DNA from: Siphlonurus alternatus
Taxonomy: Eukaryota > Arthropoda > Insecta > Ephemeroptera > Siphlonuridae
Direction: 5' to 3'
Assembly (NCBI GenBank): GCA_949825025.1
Contig: OX463779.1
Coordinates: forward strand, 27,866,539-27,930,538
Length of the DNA: 64,000 nucleotides
Shown: positions 1 through 10,385 of the stretch, in pieces
Position numbering within the stretch: the first letter of the stretch is position 1
Layout: the number at the start of each line of letters is the position of its first letter
The notes under the pieces: model-generated
Told to the model about the DNA's origin: nothing
The model's database searches: none
What the model saw: only the letters and a program-made list of their open reading frames with translations
Position numbers and translations under genes: made by a program

Positions 1-1288
1 AATGTTGGCCAAGAAAAGTTTATTTAATAATTAGCCAAATTACCAAGATCATCTAGCCTGAAAATTTTAGTCAACTTGTTTAGCATCAAAGTGAGGGAGC
101 AGGGGTATAAAGTATAAAACTGTACACAATGAACGAAAAAATTAAAATAATGTATAAATTTTTCATGAATGCGAATGATCCGATATTCGTATTGAAAGAA
201 GATTTCTATCAGACAAGCATACTCTTGCCTGTGTTTTATGTATTTCTCAGTACATAGTATATATTATTTATGCTGTACTGAAAGTGTTTGTGCACGTCAA
301 TATTTCTTTAATAATAATTTATACTTTGCAACGTTTTAAGAGTCAATCGCTCATCCTCAGGTGATCTGAGACTATTATAATTTTTTTTTGCATTGAGGAA
401 GAGAGGACTTTGAAACGTCTGGAAGTTATACAGAATTTTACTGGATAATTATATACGTTATGTACTTTTGTAGAACAACTTCTTACTGTATAGAATATGC
501 ATATGTAAAACAATTTATAAGAGTTCTATAATAATATACTGTATATATATACCAAAATCATATGGTACAATATGTATTGCATGCATTGATTTACATTATT
601 ACATAATCTCTGTAGACTGAATAAACATTGCTATAGAACAAAATGATTTGTAAATTACAATTTCTTTCACTCTTTATAATCCTAACTCATGATCACGACA
701 TGACGATACCTACAGGTACAGTTCAATAATATATATTTTATAATGCAAGCATTTTATTTAACTTTATTTGGATATATCTCAATTAAATACTGTATCTCAA
801 TATTAGAGTTAAGTCTTGCATTTTGTAATATTTTGTAGTCACGTGCCTGTGCAATTTAGGAAGATAAAAGGGTCAAACATTTTTAATTGTCTTCAGTCTT
901 TGAACTCTTTTTCCTCCCCGCACCTAAAATTGTGAAATTGAAGTCTCCCAATTTCTTCGGCCCTGATATATAATATATATAAATATATGACTTACGACAT
1001 CATGCAGACTTTTTCAGATTCTCCCGAAATTATTACTTATACGTATACAATAGTCAGTAACTATCTTACAGCTTCTTCTCCGAAGGCTTAGACTTTTTTT
1101 TATTTTACAATGCTAGCTGTTACAGTATAATATAAGAAAATAAAATTCTAAATAAAAAAATAAAGAGGCAGGTTATTTTTCATATAAAAAAATTGGACTT
1201 TATGTAACATATTGATTTTAATTTTCCGTATTTGACAGAATTGAATTGGTTGTATTGGTTCTAGGGAACCCTCATGCACGCAGCTACA
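1..1288. other. AT-rich intergenic DNA, no gene seen
   Basis: Very AT-rich sequence with short simple runs and no open frame that resembles a known protein. No convincing exon or RNA gene was found. It could be intergenic or belong to an intron of a gene lying to the left. Confidence 0.5.
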
Positions 1289-1605
1289 ATGGAGTATTGA
1301 CCTCATTTTTTTTATTGCAGAAATGGATAGAGGGTGCAAAGTTATGCTACCCTGATTTTTTTCAGATTTTTTAGAGCCCGGGAACTATTTTTAAAAAATT
1401 ATTGAAAGCTATTTTTGTGACGTTACTAGACGCCGCTCCTTAAGAAAAAGATAGAACTTGCCGCCGCGTGACGTCACAAAAAGGACTTTCAGTAATTTTT
1501 TAAAAATACTTCCCGGGCTCTAAAAAGTCTGAAAAAATCAGGGTAGCATAACTTTGCACGCTCTATCCATTTCTGCAATAAAAAAAATTGAGGACAATAC
1601 TCCAT
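1289..1605. mobile_element. Foldback MITE, family 1, copy 1
   Basis: The two halves are near-perfect reverse complements for about 115 bp each, separated by a CG-richer centre near 1420-1480. The arms start with ATGGAGTATTG on the left and end with CAATACTCCAT on the right. A diverged copy lies at 51322-51610, so this is a repeat family and not a chance palindrome. No target duplication could be read with confidence and there is no coding capacity. Confidence 0.75.
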
Positions 1606-2029
1606 TAGAATAAAAAAATAAACATATTTAACCGACGAAGCCATAGTAGAGGCAATTAAGACTCTTAATTGTGCTGTGCGGCAGCGCTAGGACCGAGGCT
1701 ATATATATATATAAGTCCGCCGCATTTGGTCACTTAGTAAGTTCATGTCTGGTCATTATCTTTAACATTTGATACTGTACTCACAATGTTAAACGATTAG
1801 GATGAGTCTAATCAATGAAACTTTGATTTATAAACTATAATGATATAACTACATAATTTAATATATGAATATACAGTACTTACTTGTTTGATCTTCAATT
1901 AAAAATGTTGACAACTGACGTTCAAACACGCTTTTCACATTTGCAAGTTATAGGAAACTTGTGAGTTTAACTGTGTTTCTGGATGTTATTCTGTTTATAT
2001 TTACATTTATTTGTATAAAATTTTAATAT

Positions 2030-5000
2030 AGTCCAGGAAAATTGTGAAAATAGGTGGAAAAAATTAGTTACCAGCTGAAACTTTGTACACAGGTAACTGA
2101 CACCTATATAAACCCACTGTAAAAAGTCCCCTCGATTTTTCCCGGGACGATCGCCGGAATCCGGGTTTGTCCCGGAGAAATAGAGGGTTTCAAAATTATT
2201 TTTTTTCTCAAAAACTATCCAACAGATTTTAATAAATAAGATGTCAAATTGAAGCTGACATAACACAAGATACGGAAAAAAATATTTTGGGCATAAAAAA
2301 TTATTCTAACCTAGCAAAAAACAATAAATAATTAAATTATGCATAAATTATGTACTTTTAATTAGAGATTGCACTGAAAGTATTACACATATCGATTTTG
2401 AGTTTATTTTCAATCATTTGCACAATTATACCAAGAATTTATTACTTTTTACACGAAGAGTCTATCTTCAATAACAAATAAGTTACAAGTGATATTGTAA
2501 AAGAAAGCGGGTGAAGTTTCAGAGGGAGAGACGGGACGGCGGCTATATAAGCGTGCGAAACACATTGAAACGCCTCGTTGTAGCGGCTGTTTTGATGCAA
2601 CAAAGGAACAAATAGTGATTATATCTGTATACGGTCACATTCTTAAAAAATATTATTTGCATTTTACTACCCGTAATATTTTCAGTTTTCACCTTCATTT
2701 ATTGTAACCCATAAAAATAATATTCTGTGGGTAAGTTTGTGGGTTAATGTTTAATAAATATCATGCTTACATACCAATATCACATGTACAGTATAATTTT
2801 TAAAGTTGATCTGCAGTTTTTGTGTTTTATAATTGCAAAGCATGTTAGCATAATATACCTATGTGATATAAGTATATAATATATAATTTAATGTTTATAA
2901 CTGCAGTTGATGTAAGATGTACAGAACTGTATCAATAATATCATGCACACATATATGATAATTGAAATAAAATTGAGGATGATAATATTAAAGTAATTTA
3001 TTTCTTTCAAATTAGAAATTCATATAGCAATTTTATTGTGGTCACGTTAAACGCTATCATAATCATATAAGTTGACTAATACATATATTTGTCATATAAG
3101 GGCGATTTGCAGCATTCAACTCCTCGGCAGGTATAGTAGCGCACATTGGATTATAGTGGGGTGACCATGATGCATATACATACTTGTTGGATATTATATG
3201 CATTACATTTTGTAGCCTCAACTTATCAAATGGATTCGAGAGGGCCCACTAAGGGACTGTGTTCTATATTTTAGTTACTCCTTGCATTGATATTCCCAAT
3301 CTGTTGGTGTGATATTAATGAGATACCAAATAATCCAGGCGTGTACTTATAATGTATGGTACACTTGGTGGTAGAAATATAATAACTGACGCAAAAGGCT
3401 AAGGAGAAGACAGCTCATGGCGATTATACTGAAGTGACTGAGGGAACCATGGAAAACTTTAGTCAGGATGGAAGCCTGTAATTTTTTTCTTTTCATTAAT
3501 AACAACATCAATATTTGCAAAAGCAAAAAAAAAAAACATAATTAAATGTAGTTGGATGGATAACCGTTTTAAGAAATAATTTCATTGCTCTCTTCATCAT
3601 TCATCTAACATTCCAATATATATGATGATATTGATGATACACTTGTACACTTGTGTGAGTTTCCCTAGAATTTGCACATTTCAGTTTTTCTTAATAAAAA
3701 GAAAAAAAAGTAAAGGTATCCATCCTGACTAAGGTTTTCCATGGTTCCCTCAGTCACTTCAGTAATCGCCATGAGCTGCATGTCTTCTCTTTAGCCTTTT
3801 GCGTCAGTAATTATATTTCTACCACCACGTGTACCATACATTATAAGTAAACGCCTGGATTTTGATTATTTGGTATCTCATTAATATCACACCAACAGAT
3901 TGGGAATATGCAATACAAGGAGTAACTAAAATATAGAACACAGTCCCTTAGTGGGCTCTCTCGAATCCATTTGATAAGTTGAGGCTACAAAATGTAATGC
4001 ATATAATATCCAACAAATATGTATGTGCATCATGGTCACCCCACTATAATCCAATGTGCGCTACTATACCTGCCGAGGAGTTGAATGCTGCAAATCACCC
4101 TTATATGACAAATATATTATGTATTAGTCAATAAACTTATATGATTATGATAGCGTTTAACGTGACCACAATAAAATTGCTATATGAATTTCTAATTTGA
4201 AAGAAATAAATTACTTTAATATTATCATCCTCAATTTCATTTCAATTATCATATATGTGTGCATGATATTATTGATACAGTACTGTCCATCTTACATCAA
4301 CTGCAGTTAACATTAAATTATATATACTTATATCACATAGGTATATTATGCTAACATGCTTTGCAATTATAAAACACAAAAACTGCAGATCAACTTTAAA
4401 AATTATACATGTGATATTGGTATGTAAGCATGATATTTATTAAACATTAACCCACAAACTTACCCACAGAATATTATTTTTATGGTTTACAACAAATGAA
4501 GGTGAAAACTTAAAATATTACGGGTAGTAAAATGCAAATAATATTTTTAAGAATGTGACCGTATACAGATATAATCACTATTTGTTCCTTTGTTGCATCA
4601 AAACAGCCGCTACAACGAGGCTTTTCAATGTGTTTTGCACGCTTATATAGCCGCCGTCCCGTCTCTCCCTCTGAAACTTCACCCGCTTTCTTTTACAATA
4701 TCGCTTGTAACTTATTTGTTATTGAAGATAGACTCTTCGTGTAAAAAGTAATAAATTCTTGGTATAATTGTGCAAATGATTGAAAATAAACTCAAAATCG
4801 ATATGTGTAATACTTTCAGTGCAATCTCTAATTAAAAGTACATAATTTATGCATAATTTAATTATTTATTGTTTTTTGCTAGGTTAGAATAATTTTTTAT
4901 GCCCAAAATATTTTTTTCCGTATTTTGTGTTATGTCAGCTTCAATTTGACATCTTATTTATTAAAATCTGTTGGATAGTTTTTGAGAAAAAAAATAATTT

Positions 5001-5174
5001 TGAAACCCTTCATTTCTCCGGGACAAACCCGGATTCCGGCGATCGTCCCGGGAAAAATCGAGGGGACTTTTTACAGTGGGTTTATATAGGTGTCAGTTAC
5101 CTGTATACAAAGTTTCAGCTGGTAACTAATTTTTTCCACCTCCCTTAAATAATTTTCATAACTTTCCTGGACTA
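2030..5174. repeat. 3.1-kb palindrome with ~1.45-kb arms
   Basis: Sequence from about 2030 to 3490 reappears, reverse-complemented and highly similar, from about 3700 to 5174, leaving a centre of about 200 bp. The outer boundary begins with TAGTCCAGGAAA on the left and ends with its complement TTTCCTGGACTA on the right. Each arm contains a TATA-like element (2544-2550 on +, 4643-4650 on -) and a GTAAGT donor-like site about 185 nt further in, so the two units face each other. Matching open frames of 70-100 codons in the arms have no recognisable homology. It could be a non-autonomous transposon with long inverted ends or an inverted duplication. No clear target duplication was found. Confidence 0.8.
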
Positions 5175-6649
5175 ATAGCTTTGATCTCCTTAATGTAATA
5201 TTGACTACACGTACCTGTAATCATAAAAGTGTGTCATTTTTAGTGTCTCAACTTTGGCCAACAAATGTTTGTAAACTTTATATTTTATTATTAATGCATT
5301 CCCCCTCCCCCCACCCATTTATGATCTTCTTCTAATTAATTAATTAATTCCATAAACTAAATTAGCATCAAAAGTATGCCATGTTTAATTAGGTGTACAT
5401 TGATTCTTAAGACAGTCAGCATAATTTTTCATGAAAATTTTAAGAAAAATATTTATTTATTTTTTTTATTTCTTGTGTATAGTATAAATATTATATGGAT
5501 GAATCATTTTGCATAATATACAGTATACTTTTACAATTTTTATTTTAATAAGCAACTACTAATTTTTGTAAAAATAATAACATCTTGTATGATTCTATAT
5601 TTTATACAATATTTTAAATACTGTATAGTCTATACTGTATACCATTAATAAATGTTGCAATTGTGACAAATTCTGGAAAAGAACCAACATTTTTTTGTTT
5701 ATTGAGTTGAAATAGCAATAATTTAATTAAAAACTAATATTTCTTGACCTAGTTTACATAATTTTTTTATTAAATTATACCCTCTTTACTCTTTATTATT
5801 GTTAACTATTCTGGTTAACATAAAGTGTAGAATAATATTAAAAAATATTAAATAACTATCAAACCTTATTTTTTAAGTTTTATAATATTTTATTTTTTAA
5901 CAATCATAGCTGGCACAGACAATGACTGTTTTTCACTGCAGCAACCACAGTAACTGTTTAGCACTTTATTGGTATATATGTCCATCACTTTTTACACAAG
6001 CAGCAAGGGCACTGTAAGTCTATGGTGTGAACTGCTTGGAAGCTTCATCTTGCTGAGATGTCACATTGACTGTAGCCCTCACCAGATCTGTGGACACGAA
6101 AGAAAAAAAGTCATCATCAAGGACAAGGAGATTATTCAGAAGGCATGTCAACGTCAACAAATTAAATTTAGATAGCCACTGAAACAATGATTTGAAGCCA
6201 CGGCTAAGAGGAACTTGATAGAGGTGTTTAATTTACTAAAACAGTGACTGAGTTTGAGACGCTATAAGTTTTAGTACCTTCATGTCGTATTATGGTCTGA
6301 GAATTGTTCAACATTTCATGATACGTACAATATTTTTTTTTTTTTTTTAAATAATAAGTATATATTTTATTCAATATATTTTCTCCTTATATATACATAA
6401 TTTCCTCTGTTTTCTCCAAATTTGCTCTGCTGCCATGATATATCTACTGCGATCAACCCGTAATGTTGTAGCCTTATATGCAGCTTTATACAGTATACAT
6501 ACTTTCATCTATTTACTTACACACCTTTCCTTCAATCTTGATTATCAACAATGTAAAAAATATCTTTGTTTAATAAAAAACTTAATTAAAATATTTTAAA
6601 TGGGATTAATTAATTTCCTCTTTTGCATGATTGAGGGAAGGGAAAAAGG
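5175..6649. other. AT-rich intergenic DNA, no gene seen
   Basis: Mostly A and T with short runs. One 68-codon frame near 5969-6175 has no recognisable features and is probably chance. Confidence 0.45.
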
Positions 6650-6815
6650 CATGACAGCGTAAGACTTTTTATGGGCCAGCAAGGTAAGACTTTTTTTGGG
6701 GGGGTCAGCAACATAAGATTTTTTTTTTAGGTCAGGAAGGTAAGACTTTTTTTTTTTGGGGGGGGGGAGGGGGGGGGGAAGTCAGCAAATAAGATTTTTT
6801 TTTTTGCCAATCTTG
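6650..6815. repeat. Imperfect minisatellite, ~45-bp units
   Basis: About four degenerate units share the core GTAAGACTTTTTT followed by a G run and a CAGCAA or CAGGAAGG segment. The units differ mainly in the length of the T and G runs, which suggests slippage. No coding role. Confidence 0.6.
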
Positions 6816-6984
6816 CCACACCAAGCTTTGAAAAAGGTAGGACTCTTTTGAAGAGCAGTTTAGTATGAACTGACAATTGTGAGTATGACTTTTTGGTGTG
6901 TTGCACAATACTACTTAATACTTAATTATATACAGGAACTTACAAAAAACAGGCAGCATATGAACGAAAGAGGTGAGTATTTAT

Positions 6985-7890
6985 AACTATATAAGGTCTG
7001 GAGCTCCAATTTTACAAATAAATGCATGCTACTTTGAATCACATTTCAAATAGAGTACATGATCATAATACTAGGACTCGTTTAAATGAACCTGCTGCAA
7101 CTCCAAGAAGTAATAATAGATTTGGAGAAAGAACATGGAATTTTGTGCTACCAAAAATTTGGAACGAAATACCGATAAATATTAGATCAATTGACCAAAA
7201 AATGTTATTGAAAAAAGTGCTGAGAAAGCATATATTAAATAATTTGCGTTAATGTGAGCTGTAATACCATTCTATTAATTGTATTCGTGCTTCTGTTTAA
7301 GTTGAAGGGTTTAAATTTGTTCGTGCTTATTTTTGATTGTTTTGTTTTTATCTTTTGTTAAGGGTAAGGTAACGCCACCAATGTTAAAAAAAAATCCCTG
7401 TCACAAAAATTCTGAAAAAAATTTAAAATGTTCTCCTCTACACCCCCTATCAGTAGCTAAAATATCAGGTATACAAATACGATCTAGTTTTTGAGTTATG
7501 AATTTTTAAAGTTGACCAATTTAACATGGGAGTTTCATTTCTCCATGTTAAAGTAGTCAACTTTAAAAATTTATAACTCAAAAACTAGATCTTATTTGTA
7601 TACCTGATATTTTAGGTACTGATAGGGGGTATAGAGGAGAACATTTTAAATTTTTTTCAGAATTTTTGTGAGAGGGATTTTTTTTAACATTGGTGGCGTT
7701 ACCTTACCCTTAATGTTATTAATGTATTGTTTTGTATTGTTATTTTTAATAAATATAAGTAATTTTGTTTAAGCTTACTATACGTGTTGAATAATTGTAT
7801 GTAACTCAGTTCCAACCGATAGGGCTTCATTTAGGGCCTTGGTTGGACTGTATTTGTACACAATTTAATAATAAAAAACTTTAAAAAAAA
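6985..7890 (+). mobile_element. LINE 3' end (5'-truncated non-LTR retrotransposon)
   Basis: The frame 7022-7252 encodes 76 residues with the layout typical of the far C-terminus of jockey/CR1-type reverse transcriptases: an HNTR motif, a GERTWNFVLPKIWNEIP segment, and a basic tail ending KKVLRKHILNNLR. A 3' untranslated stretch follows and ends in an A-rich tail near 7870-7893. No catalytic domain remains, so the copy is dead. A palindromic TTAA element (7362-7709) is inserted in its 3' UTR and is therefore the younger of the two. Exact LINE clade is not determinable here. Confidence 0.7.
7362..7709. mobile_element. Palindromic TTAA-flanked MITE, copy 1
   Basis: A 348-bp element that is almost wholly self-complementary. 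It starts GGGTAAGGTAACGCCACC, ends with the complement, and is flanked on both sides by TTAA (7358-7361 and 7710-7713). A near-identical copy lies at 55240-55586 in opposite orientation. TTAA duplications are known from the piggyBac and Kolobok superfamilies, but assignment to either is inference because no transposase is present. Confidence 0.85.
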
Positions 7891-8202
7891 AAAAATGTCA
7901 GGAAAGTCAGGAAAATCTTGAAATCTGGGACCAAAGTAAAACATGAATTTTTATGATATGATACTTATGTGAGTAAAAATATTTACCAGTCTATTAATGA
8001 AGACTAATTAGGTTAATTGCATAAATTTGTGTTTCCTCTTGTCTTAAGTCAAAGTTATCTCGTGAAAAACTGTTATTTTGCACATTATGTTGCAGATGTA
8101 GAGAATGGATCTCTACTCCCAATTTCGATCAACTTCTGACATCAGTCTCACTAGTCTCGAGCTTTTAAGAATCATACCATAATTTACATAAACTTCACAA
8201 AT

Positions 8203-9825
8203 ATGGCTTTCCTTCAATGTGTTGGTGCAATACAGCGGGGGAGTTACAACATGAGCCACTTTCGCCACGGACGAGCTCTAATCTTTAACCACCTGACCTT
8301 TGATGCTGGCATGATGCTTGAAAATCGTTTTGGAACAGAGAAAGACATGCTTGGATTCTCTACACTTCTTGTTAATTATGGGTTCAAAGTGTCGTGTTAT
8401 CAGGATTATTTACTTAAGGACATTACAGATGAAATCACTTTAATTTCCGAGAAACAAGACCACATAGATGAGGACTGTATACTGATAGCAGTTTTCACTC
8501 ATGGTCGTTACGGTATGCTTGCTGCAAGAGATCAAATGTACGACTACAACATCTTATATGATGCATTTTCTCCAAAGAAATGTCCCTCTTTATCTTCAAA
8601 ACCAAAGATATTTTTTATACAAGCATGCCAGATTTTAGGACAAGAAACAGAGGATAGTGTAAAGACTTGCATTCCAACATTTCCAAACTACCTCGTAGCT
8701 TACTCTGCTAGTCCAGGCTCTTCGGCAGTGAGAGAAGAAAATACAGGGTCATGGTACATCACAGCACTAAGTAAATTTTTAAATAAATTTAAGAAAGGGT
8801 CATCTATAGAAGTAATGGACTTATTAATTCACCTCAACCAAATCATAAACTTGAAGTCCAGCGAACACAGCACAGAAACGCAAATGCCTTTCGTAGTCTC
8901 CACATTGACTGGGAGTATTCAGCTTCTGAAATTGTGGGATGAAATCAGTCCTTCGCTGCAGCCTTTTTCTCTAGGAGATACTAGAACGGACAGTAAAGGA
9001 GACACAAGTCGGGCCACTGCTGAGATGCCAGTGAACGTGGTGACCATGATTGACCGCCAGAAACCTCTTGAATATGACCTACAACCTTCTAGACTAAAAG
9101 CAATCATATTTAACCATTATCAATTTAACAACAACAATTGTGCTCGTGAAGGAGCACACTCTGACGCTGAACACCTAAAATCTTCTCTTGGAAAATTGGG
9201 CTTTCATACCCAAGTCCACCAAGATCTGACATCAGATGAGATAAAGCAAACCCTTGAGACTGTGGCATTTGAAATCAATGAGAAAAGAGACACAGATTGC
9301 TTGCTGGTCATTGTGTCTACACATGGTGCCAAGAGTGGTCTTCTTCAAGCTAGTGATAAAGAGTACCCTATATATGAAGTTTGGTCACAATTTCGAGAAG
9401 GAAGCTGTCCTGGTTTGAAAGGAAAGCCTAAAATATTTCTGATCAATGCAAGTTTCACAAACTATGTTGTTCCTGAATTGACTAATTCTGGTGAGAACTC
9501 AGACTTTCTCTTTGCCTTTGCTACTGTGTCCAACAGAGGCAGTATGAGAAATAGCATAAAAGGAAGTTGGTACCTTCAGTCACTCTGTGACGAGATAGAC
9601 AAAACTTATGATGAACTAGATCTTGTAGGAACGGCTCCTGCATTTCATGACTTGTTGCACAACGCTCATGGTAAAATTCAGCAAAGAGTGCAGTCAAAAA
9701 GTTTCATGTGTAAGATTTGGCGAGCATTGAAGTTGATTGACAAGCAAACACCGTGCTTTTGTTCTACACTGACACGGTTGCTATGTTTTCCCAAGACTTC
9801 AAGTTGCTCAGAATTGGGACAGTAG
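8203..9825 (+). CDS. Tandem double-caspase protein (active + pseudo-caspase)
   Basis: The 540-residue protein has two caspase folds. Domain 1 (about 23-243) has the His loop FTHG (His100), the Cys loop FIQAC (Cys142), a p10-like SWYI stretch with a preceding Arg177, and the C-terminal TQMPFVVSTLTG block. Domain 2 (about 297-530) keeps STHG (His374), an Arg449 before GSWYLQS, and KQTPCFCSTLTRLL, but the Cys position reads INAS (Ser417), so it should not cleave peptide bonds. A Ser/Thr-rich linker (about 244-296) joins them. No CARD or DED prodomain is visible. The large/small subunit linkers are short; Asp151 is a possible processing site. The coding region is one exon; an acceptor-like tract ending at 8095 may end an intron in the 5' UTR. 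In-frame stops lie upstream, so the start is secure. The role is inferred to be in apoptosis or immunity, with the second domain as a cis regulator. Confidence 0.88.
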   Translation: MAFLQCVGAIQRGSYNMSHFRHGRALIFNHLTFDAGMMLENRFGTEKDMLGFSTLLVNYGFKVSCYQDYLLKDITDEITLISEKQDHIDEDCILIAVFTHGRYGMLAARDQMYDYNILYDAFSPKKCPSLSSKPKIFFIQACQILGQETEDSVKTCIPTFPNYLVAYSASPGSSAVREENTGSWYITALSKFLNKFKKGSSIEVMDLLIHLNQIINLKSSEHSTETQMPFVVSTLTGSIQLLKLWDEISPSLQPFSLGDTRTDSKGDTSRATAEMPVNVVTMIDRQKPLEYDLQPSRLKAIIFNHYQFNNNNCAREGAHSDAEHLKSSLGKLGFHTQVHQDLTSDEIKQTLETVAFEINEKRDTDCLLVIVSTHGAKSGLLQASDKEYPIYEVWSQFREGSCPGLKGKPKIFLINASFTNYVVPELTNSGENSDFLFAFATVSNRGSMRNSIKGSWYLQSLCDEIDKTYDELDLVGTAPAFHDLLHNAHGKIQQRVQSKSFMCKIWRALKLIDKQTPCFCSTLTRLLCFPKTSSCSELGQ

Positions 9826-9874
9826 CGGATTTGTAAAGAAAGTTGTTCTATTTGTAAAATAGTACTTCTTTGTA

Positions 9875-10014
9875 CACTGGCCGTCACATTTAACTTGTCT
9901 TTTTTGCCTCAGTTACTGATAGCCAGTTTGTAACAAAGGACATCACTGGCGGACACGAGCCGAATGACTCCCGAGCGGTTTCGACGAAAACCAAGTTAAA
10001 TGTGACGGCTAGTG
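9875..10014. mobile_element. Tc1/mariner-type MITE with TA duplication
   Basis: A 140-bp element with 23-bp inverted ends beginning CACTGGCCGTCACATTTAAC, flanked by TA at 9873-9874 and 10015-10016. It lies 50 bp after the caspase stop codon and so probably forms part of that gene's 3' UTR. Confidence 0.85.
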
Positions 10015-10167
10015 TAATCTCATTATGTTGATTATGTTATTGTTAAGAAAGTAAGGTAAAATGTTTTTAATGATAATGATTGCAGTTCAATTTAGCTGCT
10101 TGATTTGGCTTACCTATACGTGACTTTAATAATTTATTGTAAAATACTCCATTAAGACTTAAAAATG

Positions 10168-10173
10168 TTTATT
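10168..10173 (-). terminator. Candidate poly(A) signal of GPN1
   Basis: AATAAA on the minus strand about 215 nt beyond the GPN1 stop codon. Position only; no transcript support. Confidence 0.4.
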
Positions 10174-10346
10174 TGTCGCTGCTCAAAAGCTATCTAAGCT
10201 TACATAAAAATTTAAAGCTCCGGTTATAACAAGTGCTGTGACATATAATGCAGCTAACCGTGTTTTTAGCAAACACTAAACAAGTACTACTCCAAAAAAT
10301 GTATCCACACTGTACTTGTATACCCTAATTAGTCTAATTACATGCA

Positions 10347-10352
10347 AATAAA
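10347..10352 (+). terminator. Candidate poly(A) signal of the caspase gene
   Basis: AATAAA on the plus strand about 520 nt after the caspase stop. It lies beyond the candidate GPN1 signal on the other strand, so the 3' UTRs of the convergent genes may overlap. Confidence 0.4.
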
Positions 10353-10385
10353 AATTTTTTTAGTCTCCACCTGTTCTTACTTGTT

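Noticed and set aside
1967..2266. Matching open frames in the two arms of the long palindrome (also 4927-5148)
   Set aside because: Their similarity comes from the inverted duplication; there is no recognisable domain.
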